DNA of 13,282 nt from Paracoccaceae bacterium (GTDB taxonomy: Bacteria; Pseudomonadota; Alphaproteobacteria; Rhodobacterales; Rhodobacteraceae): NCBI GenBank assembly GCA_024304875.1, contig JAMWZF010000050.1, forward strand, positions 1 to 13,282. Direction: 5' to 3'. The notes beneath the pieces were generated by a model. It worked only from the letters and a program-made list of their open reading frames with translations. It was not told the DNA's origin and did not search any database. The translations under genes were made by a program, and so were the position numbers. The stretch's first letter is position 1. The number at the start of each line of letters is the position of its first letter. Shown here one piece after another: positions 1-7,000 of this stretch.

Positions 1-2
1 CC

Positions 3-851
3 GGCTGGGGGCTGACAGCGGCAGCGGAGGCGGATCTTGACCCGCTTGCTCCGGCCATCGAGGCCGCCTTCGCCCGGATCGACCGGGTCATGTCGCCCTG
101 GCGGGCGGACAGCACGGTCAGCCGGTTCAACGCGGGCGGGGCCGGCGAGATCGCCGCCGACCCAGCGCTCCTGTCGGTCACCCGCGCCGCGCTGGACCTG
201 GCGGCGGCGAGCGACGGGGCCTTCGACCCGACGGTCGGCCCGCTCGTCGCGCGCTGGGGGTTCGGCCCGATCCAGGGCGGCGGACCCGATTGGCGGGGGG
301 TGTCCGCCGGAGTCGGAACGCTCTCGAAGACCCATGCCGACCTGACCCTCGACCTCTGCGGCATCGCCAAGGGCCACGCCCTCGACCGGGCGGCGACGAT
401 CGCCCGGGGGGCCGGGCTTCGGGACGCGCTCCTCGACCTTGGCGGAGAGCTTGTCGCCCTCGGGCACCACCCGGCAGGGCGGGACTGGCAGGTGGCCGTG
501 GCCTCTCCCCTGCCCGGCTCTGCCCCGCCCGCCGTCCTGCGCCTGCCCGCCGGGGCGGCCTGCGCCACCTCGGGCCTCGGCGAGCAGGGTTATGCGGTCG
601 GCGACCGGACCTACGGCCATATCATCGACCCCGCCACCGGCGACCCGGCCCGGGGCAGGTTGCGATCCGTCACGGTTGTGGCCGAGGACGCGATGACGGC
701 GGACGGATGGGCCACGGCCCTCTTCGCCGCCGGAGAGGTGGCGGGACAGGACCTTGCCGCCGCCCGCGACATCAGCGCCCTCTTCCTGGTGGAGGTGGAG
801 GGCAGCCTGCGCCAGCGCCGGACCGGCCGGATCGGGGAGTTCCTGCTGTGA
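3..851 (+). CDS. apbE: FAD:protein FMN transferase, ApbE family (5' end outside window)
   Basis: ApbE-family enzymes attach FMN from FAD to a Thr/Ser of a target protein such as NqrB/C, RnfG or NosR; in Gram-negatives they act in the periplasm. The frame is open from base 3, so the N-terminus (including any signal peptide) is missing and the ATG at 90 is internal: family-like sequence (IDRVMSPWRADS, then SRFN) runs across it. Visible ApbE landmarks are FDPTVGPLVARWGFG, the GIAKGHALD motif, ATSGLGEQ followed by HIIDPATGDP, and TADGWATALF near the end, where the Asp (702-704) and Thr (714-716) fit the D-x3-T Mg2+-ligand pair. The stop overlaps the GTG start of the next gene (GTGA). The flavinylation target is not in the window. 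NosX of nitrous-oxide reductase clusters belongs to this family, but without the upstream genes NosX and a general ApbE cannot be told apart. Confidence 0.93.
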   Translation, partial: GWGLTAAAEADLDPLAPAIEAAFARIDRVMSPWRADSTVSRFNAGGAGEIAADPALLSVTRAALDLAAASDGAFDPTVGPLVARWGFGPIQGGGPDWRGVSAGVGTLSKTHADLTLDLCGIAKGHALDRAATIARGAGLRDALLDLGGELVALGHHPAGRDWQVAVASPLPGSAPPAVLRLPAGAACATSGLGEQGYAVGDRTYGHIIDPATGDPARGRLRSVTVVAEDAMTADGWATALFAAGEVAGQDLAAARDISALFLVEVEGSLRQRRTGRIGEFLL

Positions 852-1027
852 CCGAGACCCTTCTCGCCATCGCTGTCATCAGCCTCGCCGCCGGGGGGAT
901 CGGCCTTGGCCTCGCCCTTGGCCGCGGTCCGGCGCGGACAAGCTGCGGCGCCGCCGATGCGCTGCCCGAGGCGCGCTGCGCCGATTGCCCCCTGCGCAAG
1001 CGCGCCCCCGCCGGAGACCGGGCATGA
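848..1027 (+). CDS. Small NqrM-like (DUF539-type) membrane-anchored Cys protein
   Basis: A 59-residue protein starting with GTG at 848. The start is supported by GGGGAG at 834-839 (8-base spacing) and by the GTGA overlap with the ApbE stop. It has a short polar start, one hydrophobic segment (about residues 5-25), then a soluble tail with TSCGA and CADCPLRKR, giving Cys33, Cys44 and Cys47. This layout, one N-terminal helix followed by S-C-G and a C-x2-C-P element, resembles NqrM, which helps mature the Fe site of Na+-NQR in Vibrio. As I recall, NqrM carries four conserved Cys, whereas only three are present here. Coupling to an ApbE gene fits a role in maturing a flavinylated membrane redox protein (RnfG-, NosR- or NqrC-like). 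The resemblance is motif-based, so the function is inferred. The ATGA junction couples it to the CBS gene. Confidence 0.75.
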   Translation: MTETLLAIAVISLAAGGIGLGLALGRGPARTSCGAADALPEARCADCPLRKRAPAGDRA

Positions 1028-1416
1028 CCGCCTACCGCGTCGGAGCGCTGGCCCGCACGGAGGCACCGATCCTGTCCCCGGACACCCCGATCCGTCGGGC
1101 CGTCGCCCTGCTGGTCGAGGCGAGGGCGGCCGCGGCGCCGGTGCTGGATGAAGAAGGCCGGCTTGCCGGGATCCTGACCCAGAAGGACTGTTTCCGGCCA
1201 GCCCTCCACGCCGCCTATCACCGGGAATGGACCGGCCGGGTGGCGGACCACATGACGGCCGAGGTCGTCACGGTCCAGTCCTCCGACGAGGTGATCCGGA
1301 CGGCGCAGATGTTCATCGATCATCCCCACCGCGTTTTCCCTGTCGTGGACGGGGTCCGGGTGATCGGGCTGCTCCACCGCTCCGATGTGCTCGCCTTCCT
1401 GAGCCGGAACGGGTGA
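1024..1416 (+). CDS. CBS-domain-pair protein
   Basis: A 130-residue soluble protein consisting almost entirely of a tandem CBS (Bateman) module. CBS1 covers about residues 14-60 (LSPDTPIRRAVALL, then APVLDEEGRLAGILTQKD). CBS2 covers about residues 74-128 (VADHMTAEVVTVQSSDEV, then RVFPVVDGVRVIGLLHRSDV). CBS pairs usually bind adenine nucleotides and regulate a partner; no catalytic, membrane or DNA-binding domain is present, so the partner must be separate. The ATG at 1024 has GGAG at 1013-1016 (7-base spacing) and overlaps the previous stop (ATGA), so it is co-translated with the NqrM-like and ApbE genes. A link to energy-state control of the same membrane redox complex is inference. It is the last gene before a convergent intergenic region. 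Confidence 0.9.
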   Translation: MTAYRVGALARTEAPILSPDTPIRRAVALLVEARAAAAPVLDEEGRLAGILTQKDCFRPALHAAYHREWTGRVADHMTAEVVTVQSSDEVIRTAQMFIDHPHRVFPVVDGVRVIGLLHRSDVLAFLSRNG

Positions 1417-1760
1417 CGGGTCGACCCCCGGATGCCTGCAGGAGCTGCAGCGCCGTCGATGGAGAAACGAAAGCGGTCTGCGGAATGACGTCAAGCTGAA
1501 ATCAGCCGCTATTTCTTCCGGAGCATGCCGGTGACGAACTCGATGCTGGCTGGCGTTGAAGAATGCATCGTCGAAATAAGCGCCGGGTTCTTCGGTAATT
1601 TGGTCCAATGTCCCCTAACTTGCGGCAGAGTTGTAGCATCCTGAACTCTTTCGAAGCTCCCATTTGCACCGATATCTGCCCCCAAGCGCGAGCAGTTGGG
1701 TCCCCGAAGTCATCGGAGCGAAGGATCCGCCCCCAAACCTTCTTCGCGGACGAACCGATC

Positions 1761-1799
1761 CCCATCGAGCTGAAGCAGCCCACCTAGGACTTCGATGGG
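1761..1799. repeat. Inverted repeat, 8-bp arms with 23-base spacer
   Basis: CCCATCGA (1761-1768) is exactly repeated in inverted orientation as TCGATGGG (1792-1799). It lies inside the convergent intergenic region. There is no run of T on either side, so it is not a clear intrinsic terminator, and no transposase gene is attached. It could be a chance palindrome, part of a decayed element end, or a weak bidirectional transcription barrier. Confidence 0.35.
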
Positions 1800-1854
1800 A
1801 CCGGCGGCGCGCCCGCCCCCGCGTGGGAGCACCGCCATTCTGGCGCGGGTCGAC

Positions 1855-1875
1855 TCGGGGTGGCTTTATCCCCGA
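1855..1875. repeat. Short hairpin, TCGGGG / CCCCGA
   Basis: TCGGGG (1855-1860) pairs with CCCCGA (1870-1875) around a 9-base loop. It is followed directly by a second weak stem, GAAAG pairing with CTTTC. Two adjacent hairpins between converging genes would suit a transcription-termination zone, but the U-tract of an intrinsic terminator is missing on both strands. Confidence 0.3.
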
Positions 1876-1982
1876 AAGGAGCGGCTTTCCGAGCGTGGAT
1901 GGGAAGTCATCGACGTCGGCCAGCGACAACCAATTACATTTAGACTAATCCAGCTTTTCACTGATCGACCGGGGCACATGCA

Positions 1983-3404
1983 TCAGAGCCCCGAGTCAAG
2001 CGGGGCCGCCTGAATTGCTTCCGCCACGACGAGCTGCCGCCGGTCAATGACCTGCCCCGGTTTTGGCCAGTCGAGACGGAATAGCAGAGGGCCATCCAAT
2101 TGATCTGACCGCAATGCCGAGATCCTCGATAGCGGCATCGTTTCCGTCCGTGACCGGGCCGTCGAGATAGACCATCCAAGCGTCACACACAGGTCGCCTG
2201 GAACACCTTTCGCGATCAGCCGGCGGGAGAGGTCACCCAGCCGGCGACCGGCCATGTAAACGATCAACGTCGAACCGGGGCGGGCGTGGCGCGCCCAGTC
2301 GGGCTCCGGGTCGCCGTCGCGGCATTGCCCGGTTGTCAGGATGACCGTGTCGCTGACGCCCCGTTCGGTCAGGGAGCGACCGGTCTCTGCGGCCATGGCG
2401 CACATGGCGGTGACGCCGGGGACGATTTCGACGGCGACCCCGGCGGCCTTTGCGGCGGCCAGTTCCTCGGGTGCCCGGCCAAAGATCGACGGATCGCCCG
2501 ACTTCAGGCGCACGACGCGCCGGCCCTTGGCGGCCTCGCCCGCGATCAGGGCGCAGATCCTGTCCTGCGGCCAGGCGTTCGCGCCGACCTCCTTGCCGAC
2601 GTAGACCCTCTCGGCATCCCGGCGGGCCAGTTCCAGCACCTCGGGGTCAACCAGCCGGTCATAGAAGATCACGTCCGCCTCCTGCAGGCGCTCGACCGCG
2701 CGTAGGGTCAGGAGGTCGCGCGCGCCCGGCCCGGCGCCGACAAGCGAGAGGAGACCGTCGCGGTGAGTCTCCGCCCCGCCGGCCGCGATAGCGTCCTTCA
2801 GCATCCGGGCCGCGTCGCGCGCGGCGCCCCGCTTGTGCGCATCCCAGGCCGGGCCGGTGAAGACCCAATGCCAGAAGCCGCGCCGTGCCGGGCGCGGAAC
2901 CCGGTCCGCGACCGCTCCGCGCAGCCGCCCTGCAAGAGCAGCGAAGGCGCCGAGGGACGGGTCCAGAATCTCCTCGATCCGGGTCTTGATCTGCCGGCCA
3001 AGGACCGGCGCCGTTCCCTCGGTTCCGATGGCGACGACCACGGGGTCGCGGTCGACGATGGAGGGGGTGGTGACGTCGCAGAGGTCGGGCCGGTCGACCG
3101 CGTTGACCGGCACCCGCGCCGCCCGCGCGAGCGCCGCCAGCGCCGCGTCCGCCCCCGCGCAGCCTGTGCCGACGAAGGCCAGCGCCGCGCCGTCCAGCAG
3201 GTCTTCCGTGACGGGCCCGGCGTGATGAACCGCCCGGCCCGCGGCGACCAGTCCGGCCAGTTCGTCGTCGATCTCGGCCGCCGCGATGACCAGCTCGGCG
3301 TCGGTCTTGAGCAGGAGCCGCGCCTTCTGGGCCGCCTGTTCGCCGCCGCCGAGGATGACGACCCTGCGGCCGGTGGTGCGGACGAACACGGGGAAGCTCT
3401 TCAT
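1983..3404 (-). CDS. cysG: Siroheme synthase CysG (multifunctional)
   Basis: Converts uroporphyrinogen III to siroheme, the cofactor of the NirB encoded in the same operon. The protein has 473 residues (E. coli CysG is 457). The N-terminal dehydrogenase/ferrochelatase domain (about 1-150) has the NAD motif VVILGGGEQAA (15-25), NAVD with Asp104 at the position of catalytic Asp104 of E. coli, and Thr128 where E. coli has Ser128. A dimerisation region follows (about 150-210). The SUMT methyltransferase domain (about 218-460) shows LVGAGPGARDLLTL, YDRLV, RLKSGDPSIFGR and EIVPGVTAM. The ATG at 3404 is preceded by AGGAG (3411-3415) and lies 12 bases after the TrpD2-like stop. It is the last gene of the operon. 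The final 60 or so residues match the family less well and are encoded by lower-GC DNA, but the frame is intact. Confidence 0.96.
   Translation of the reverse strand: MKSFPVFVRTTGRRVVILGGGEQAAQKARLLLKTDAELVIAAAEIDDELAGLVAAGRAVHHAGPVTEDLLDGAALAFVGTGCAGADAALAALARAARVPVNAVDRPDLCDVTTPSIVDRDPVVVAIGTEGTAPVLGRQIKTRIEEILDPSLGAFAALAGRLRGAVADRVPRPARRGFWHWVFTGPAWDAHKRGAARDAARMLKDAIAAGGAETHRDGLLSLVGAGPGARDLLTLRAVERLQEADVIFYDRLVDPEVLELARRDAERVYVGKEVGANAWPQDRICALIAGEAAKGRRVVRLKSGDPSIFGRAPEELAAAKAAGVAVEIVPGVTAMCAMAAETGRSLTERGVSDTVILTTGQCRDGDPEPDWARHARPGSTLIVYMAGRRLGDLSRRLIAKGVPGDLCVTLGWSISTARSRTETMPLSRISALRSDQLDGPLLFRLDWPKPGQVIDRRQLVVAEAIQAAPLDSGL
1988..2006 (-). repeat. GC hairpin at the cysG stop, possible weak transcript-end signal
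   Basis: GCCCCG (1988-1993) and CGGGGC (2001-2006) form a 6-bp stem with a 7-base loop, ending three bases before the cysG stop codon. In the operon transcript no U-run follows it, so it does not qualify as an intrinsic terminator. It may slow 3' exonucleases or be chance in GC-rich DNA. Confidence 0.25.
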
Positions 3405-3416
3405 GGCGGTCTCCTG

Positions 3417-4385
3417 TCAGGCGGCGCTGCGGGTGCGGTCGGCCCATAGAGTGCGGACGATCGCCCAGGGATCGGACAGGCCGGCCGTGTCGAGCGCCAG
3501 CGCGGCGGTGGAAAGAACGATCTCTTCGGCGAAGGGGTCGGCGAGCCGTCCCTCCCAAACGGCGGTCAGGGCGCCGGGATCGGCAGGCGCGTCGGCAAGG
3601 CGGCGGGGCCTGATATTGGCGGCGCCGGTCTGCCCAGCCCACTCGGTGCCGTCCCGCAGGCCGAAGAGGGCAATGTCCTTGGCGGCGTGGTGTTCGAACT
3701 CGCCGCCGCCGCCCTTGAGCACGGTCAGCCGGGGCAGGCCGATCAGGCGTGCGGCGTCGCGCTGGATCTCGCGGTAGGCGGGGTGGAAGACCCCCTGGAC
3801 GGCGGCCCCTGCGCCTCCGGGATTGAGCATCCGCAGAACGGTGTTCACGCAGGAGCGCAGGCCGAGGACGTCGCGCAGGCAGAGGAGCCGCATTAGTGGG
3901 GGCGAGAGGATTTCCAGCGGCAGGTAGGCGAGGCCGGTGCCGTCCATGTGACGGGCTGCGTCGGCCGTGTCTCGGGCGACCGGGATACAGAGCGGTCCGA
4001 GCGCGTCCCGGACCGAGGCCCCATCGGACCGGTGCGAGTTCCAGCCGTGCAGCAGCACCGGGACACCGGCCTCGGCCACCAGACGCGCGGACAGGAGGAA
4101 CCAGGGCAGGCCCCGGCTGCCGCCGGCGGCGAGGCTCGGCCAGTCGAGCGCGGGGCGCGAGCCGGTCCAGGCCGGCAGGCTGGCGCGGGCGCCGAGGGTG
4201 AAGCCCGCGATCTCCTCCGCCGTCTCGCCTTTCATCCGCAGCAGCATCAGGATCGCGCCCACCGCCTCGGGGGCCGCGTCCGGGCGGAGCATGAAAGTCA
4301 TCGCCTCCCGCGCCTCGTCCTGGGTGAAGGACCGGGCGCGGCCTTGCCCGCGGGCGAGGATCCGGACATATGCAGCAAGGTTCAT
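3417..4385 (-). CDS. TrpD2/YbiB-like glycosyltransferase-fold protein of the nitrate assimilation operon
   Basis: A 322-residue protein related to anthranilate phosphoribosyltransferase (TrpD) and closer to its YbiB/TrpD2 branch. The helical N-terminal domain has LRMKGETAEEIAGFTLG (49-65). The core keeps the fold signature VAEAGVPVLLHGWN (103-116) and a Gly-rich KGGGGEFE (224-231). Key TrpD motifs are altered: the PRPP-binding GTGGD position reads AAGGS (86-90), and KHGNR reads LHGWN (112-116). Anthranilate transferase activity is therefore unlikely. E. coli YbiB, as I recall, binds nucleic acid rather than acting in tryptophan synthesis. The ATG at 4385 overlaps the nasA stop (ATGA) and has GGGAGG at 4393-4398, so it is co-expressed with nitrate reductase. 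No tryptophan genes are near. A role in cofactor handling or regulation of nitrate assimilation is inference only. Confidence 0.85.
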   Translation of the reverse strand: MNLAAYVRILARGQGRARSFTQDEAREAMTFMLRPDAAPEAVGAILMLLRMKGETAEEIAGFTLGARASLPAWTGSRPALDWPSLAAGGSRGLPWFLLSARLVAEAGVPVLLHGWNSHRSDGASVRDALGPLCIPVARDTADAARHMDGTGLAYLPLEILSPPLMRLLCLRDVLGLRSCVNTVLRMLNPGGAGAAVQGVFHPAYREIQRDAARLIGLPRLTVLKGGGGEFEHHAAKDIALFGLRDGTEWAGQTGAANIRPRRLADAPADPGALTAVWEGRLADPFAEEIVLSTAALALDTAGLSDPWAIVRTLWADRTRSAA

Positions 4386-7000
4386 TCCGCCGCCTCCCAC
4401 GCATGGACCCGCGCGATCAGGGCCGCGATCTCGGGCCGGCAGGAGCCGCAGCTGGTGCCCGCGCCGAGGGCGGCACCGACGGCCTCCACACTCATAGCCG
4501 TGCCGCTTTCCACGGCCGACAGGATCGTGTTCACACCCACGTTCAGGCAGCTGCAGACGATCGGGCCGGGGTCCGGCCGGTCGCCGGCCGGCCGCCCGGC
4601 GAGGATGCCGGCGCTTTCGCCGCCGAGCGCCCCGGCGAGCCAGTCGCGCGACACCGCCACCGGTTCGGGTGCGACGAAGAGCGCTGCGACGACCCGGTCG
4701 CCGTCGAGAAATGCCAGCCGATGAACGCCTCGGCGGACATCGGACATGTCGAGGCAAGCAGCATCCGGCAGCCCGAACAGAACGCGGGCTTCCGTCTGCC
4801 AATCCTCGACCGTGTTCGTCCCCGCAAGCTCCAGGCGCCATCCCCCCTGCGAACACGCGGCGGCCCAATAAGGTGCGCGCGGCGCGGGTTTGGATGAGGT
4901 CGCGGCAAAGCCATACCAGGCTGCGGGCCAACGGCTCACCGCGACGGCGGCTGCCTTGCTCTCGGGCTGGCCGCTGACCGGATCTGTGACGGAGGCGACC
5001 ACGGCGTCGATCCGGCCCGTCGGCGCGGTCTCGCCCGTCCAGTGCATGGGGGCGAACACCTGGCCAGGCGCCACCTGATCGGTGACCAGGGCCCGCAGGA
5101 CGGCCCGGCCTGCATTGCTCTCGACCTCGGCCAACTCGGCCGGGCGCAGGCCGAGGCGGGTGGCATCGATGGGGTGGATCTCTAGGTAGGGCTCTGCGAG
5201 GTGCCGCGAGAGGCGGGGCGAGGTGCCCGAGCGCGTCATCGTGTGCCACTGGTCCCGCACCCGCCCGGTGTTGAGCCGGAAGGGCCGCGCGTCCGTCAGC
5301 GGCGCGGCGGGCGCGCGGGAGATCACGGGCACCAGCCGCGCCCGCCCGTCCAGGGTGTAGAAGGCGCCGTCCGCGAAGAACCGCCCGCCCTGCCGCGCTG
5401 CCGTGACCGGCCAGCGGGCCGGGGCCATAGAGGCGTAGGCGCTGTCCGACAGGTCCGCGAGGCCCGAGATGTCGAAGTCGAGCCCGAAGCGCCCGGCGAT
5501 CCCCGACAGAGCGGCGTGTTCGCGGAAGATCTCGGCGGGGCCGGCGTAGTCGAAGGCGCGGGTCCAGCCCATGCGCTTGCCCACTTCGGCGAGGTGCCAC
5601 CAGTCGGGCCGGGCCTGCCCCGGCGGGGTCAGAGCCGCCCTCTGGCGGCTGATCGTCCGGTCGGAGTTGGTGACGGTGCCGTCCTTTTCCGCCCAGGCCG
5701 TCGCGGGCAGCAGGACGTGAGCCAGCCGCGCGGTATCGGTCGCGTCGGTCACGTCACTGACGACGACGAAGTCGCAGCCGGCGATGGCGGCGCGGACGCG
5801 GTCGGCCTCGGGCAGGGTCACGGCGGGGTTGGTGTGGATGATCCAGAGCGCCCGGATCTCACCCCGCTCGACCGCGTCGAACATCTCGGTCGCCTTGAGG
5901 CCGGGGGCGGAGGGCACGGTGGGCGCCTCCCAGAAGGTGCGGACGGCCTGCCGGTGTTCGGCGTTCTCCAGCTCCATGTGGCACGCGAGCATGTTGGCGA
6001 GGCCGCCCACCTCGCGCCCGCCCATCGCGTTGGGCTGGCCGGTGACCGAGAACGGCCCCATCCCCGGCTTGCCGATCCGTCCGGTCGCGAGGTGGCAGTT
6101 GAGGATAGCGTTCACCTTGTCGGTGCCCGAGGAGGACTGGTTCACCCCTTGGCTGAAGACGGTGACGACCTTCCCGGTCCGCAGCCAGAGGGCGCAGAAG
6201 GCCTCGACCGCGGCCGCGTCGAGCCCGGTGTCGCCCTTGTCGGCATAGGCCGCCCGCAGCGCCGCGTCGAAGCCGTCCGTATGGGCGAGGTAGTCCTTGT
6301 CCAGCGCCCCGCCCTCGTAGATCGCGGTAAAGAGCCGGTTGAACAGCGCCACGTCCGCGCCGGGGGCAATGGGAAGGTGCATGTCGGCGATGTCGCAGGT
6401 GGCGGTGCGCCGGGGGTCGATGACGACCACGCGCATGGCGGGCCGCGCCACCTTGGCCGCCGACAGCCGCTGGTAGAGCACCGGATGGCACCAGGCGAGG
6501 TTGGAGCCGACGAGAACGACGAGGTCGGCCTCCTCGAGGTCCTCGTAGGTGCCGGGCACGGTGTCGGTGCCGAAGGCGCGGCGGTGCCCGGCGACGGTCG
6601 AGGCCATGCAGAGGCGGGAGTTGGTGTCCACATTGGCCGAGCCGATGAAGCCCTTCATCAACTTGTTGGCGACGTAATAGTCCTCGGTCAGCATCTGGCC
6701 CGAGAGGTAGAAGGCGACCGCATCCGGCCCGTGCATGGCGATGGCGTCCGAGAACCGCTTCGCTACGAGGTTCAGCGCGCTGTCCCAGTGGGTGTCCCGC
6801 CCGTCGACGCGGGGGGACAGAAGGCGCCCCTCCAGCCCCACCGTCTCACCAAGCGCCGCGCCCTTGCCGCAGAGCCGCCCGCGGTTCGCCGGGTGGTCGG
6901 GGTCGCCCTTCACCTCCAGCCCGCCCAGCCCGTCAGGTGTCAGCAGCACGCCGCAGCCGACGCCGCAGTAGGCGCAGGTGGAGCGGACGGACCCGGTCAC
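4382..7000 (-). CDS. nasA: Assimilatory nitrate reductase catalytic subunit NasA
   Basis: A cytoplasmic molybdoenzyme that reduces nitrate to nitrite. It has 872 residues starting with GTG at 7000, supported by GGAG at 7007-7010 and the GTGA overlap with nirD. The N-terminal [4Fe-4S] motif is C9-x2-C12-x3-C16-x27-C44. The probable Mo-ligating Cys is C131 in TNSRLCMAS. The molybdopterin oxidoreductase domain and a C-terminal dinucleotide-binding domain (with LNTGRVRDQWHTMTRSG) follow. There is no Tat signal, as expected for an assimilatory enzyme. The C-terminus carries a BFD-like [2Fe-2S] domain, C816-x-C818 and C851-x2-C854, like the larger NasA of Klebsiella and unlike shorter NasC/NarB forms. 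No NasC/NasB-type flavoprotein donor or NasG ferredoxin is encoded in the window, so the electron source is unclear. It ends overlapping the TrpD2-like gene. Confidence 0.97.
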   Translation of the reverse strand: MTGSVRSTCAYCGVGCGVLLTPDGLGGLEVKGDPDHPANRGRLCGKGAALGETVGLEGRLLSPRVDGRDTHWDSALNLVAKRFSDAIAMHGPDAVAFYLSGQMLTEDYYVANKLMKGFIGSANVDTNSRLCMASTVAGHRRAFGTDTVPGTYEDLEEADLVVLVGSNLAWCHPVLYQRLSAAKVARPAMRVVVIDPRRTATCDIADMHLPIAPGADVALFNRLFTAIYEGGALDKDYLAHTDGFDAALRAAYADKGDTGLDAAAVEAFCALWLRTGKVVTVFSQGVNQSSSGTDKVNAILNCHLATGRIGKPGMGPFSVTGQPNAMGGREVGGLANMLACHMELENAEHRQAVRTFWEAPTVPSAPGLKATEMFDAVERGEIRALWIIHTNPAVTLPEADRVRAAIAGCDFVVVSDVTDATDTARLAHVLLPATAWAEKDGTVTNSDRTISRQRAALTPPGQARPDWWHLAEVGKRMGWTRAFDYAGPAEIFREHAALSGIAGRFGLDFDISGLADLSDSAYASMAPARWPVTAARQGGRFFADGAFYTLDGRARLVPVISRAPAAPLTDARPFRLNTGRVRDQWHTMTRSGTSPRLSRHLAEPYLEIHPIDATRLGLRPAELAEVESNAGRAVLRALVTDQVAPGQVFAPMHWTGETAPTGRIDAVVASVTDPVSGQPESKAAAVAVSRWPAAWYGFAATSSKPAPRAPYWAAACSQGGWRLELAGTNTVEDWQTEARVLFGLPDAACLDMSDVRRGVHRLAFLDGDRVVAALFVAPEPVAVSRDWLAGALGGESAGILAGRPAGDRPDPGPIVCSCLNVGVNTILSAVESGTAMSVEAVGAALGAGTSCGSCRPEIAALIARVHAWEAAE

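Larger units (their letters stand above)
1417..1982. other. Convergent intergenic region with no supported gene, partly low GC
   Basis: This 566-bp stretch lies between two converging transcription units. By counting rows, GC is about 57% at 1501-1560, 48% at 1561-1620, 52% at 1621-1680 and 47% at 1921-1980, well below the flanking genes. Open frames of 70-100 codons exist on both strands, but none has a recognisable domain, a convincing start with Shine-Dalgarno, or codon use like the neighbours. Short palindromes occur near the left end (GGGTCGACCC at 1418-1427; two CTGCAG copies at 1436-1441 and 1445-1450). I see no T-tract terminator, tRNA, or transposase motif. It may be a decayed remnant of transferred DNA. 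Confidence 0.6.

Noticed and set aside
1502..1783. Minus-strand frame of 93 codons in the convergent intergenic region
   Set aside because: No domain or motif recognised, no strong ribosome binding site, and other frames over the same bases look equally (un)convincing; not called as a gene.
1417..1982. Possible insertion sequence or transposase remnant
   Set aside because: Low GC and inverted repeats raised the idea, but no DDE-type or other transposase motif, no paired terminal repeats and no target duplication could be identified by eye.
1855..2006. Intrinsic (Rho-independent) terminators for the two converging operons
   Set aside because: Stems exist at 1855-1875 and 1988-2006, but neither is followed by a T-run on either strand; recorded only as weak hairpins.
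1795..2013. Plus-strand frame of 72 codons running into the 3' end of cysG
   Set aside because: Overlaps the cysG end on the other strand, shows no recognised motif and no convincing start signal.
4386..5600. Upstream extension of the TrpD2-like frame to 5600 as a fusion protein of about 727 residues
   Set aside because: The extension lies entirely within nasA in another frame and is Arg/Pro/Ala-rich; the ATG at 4385 has a good Shine-Dalgarno and an ATGA overlap.
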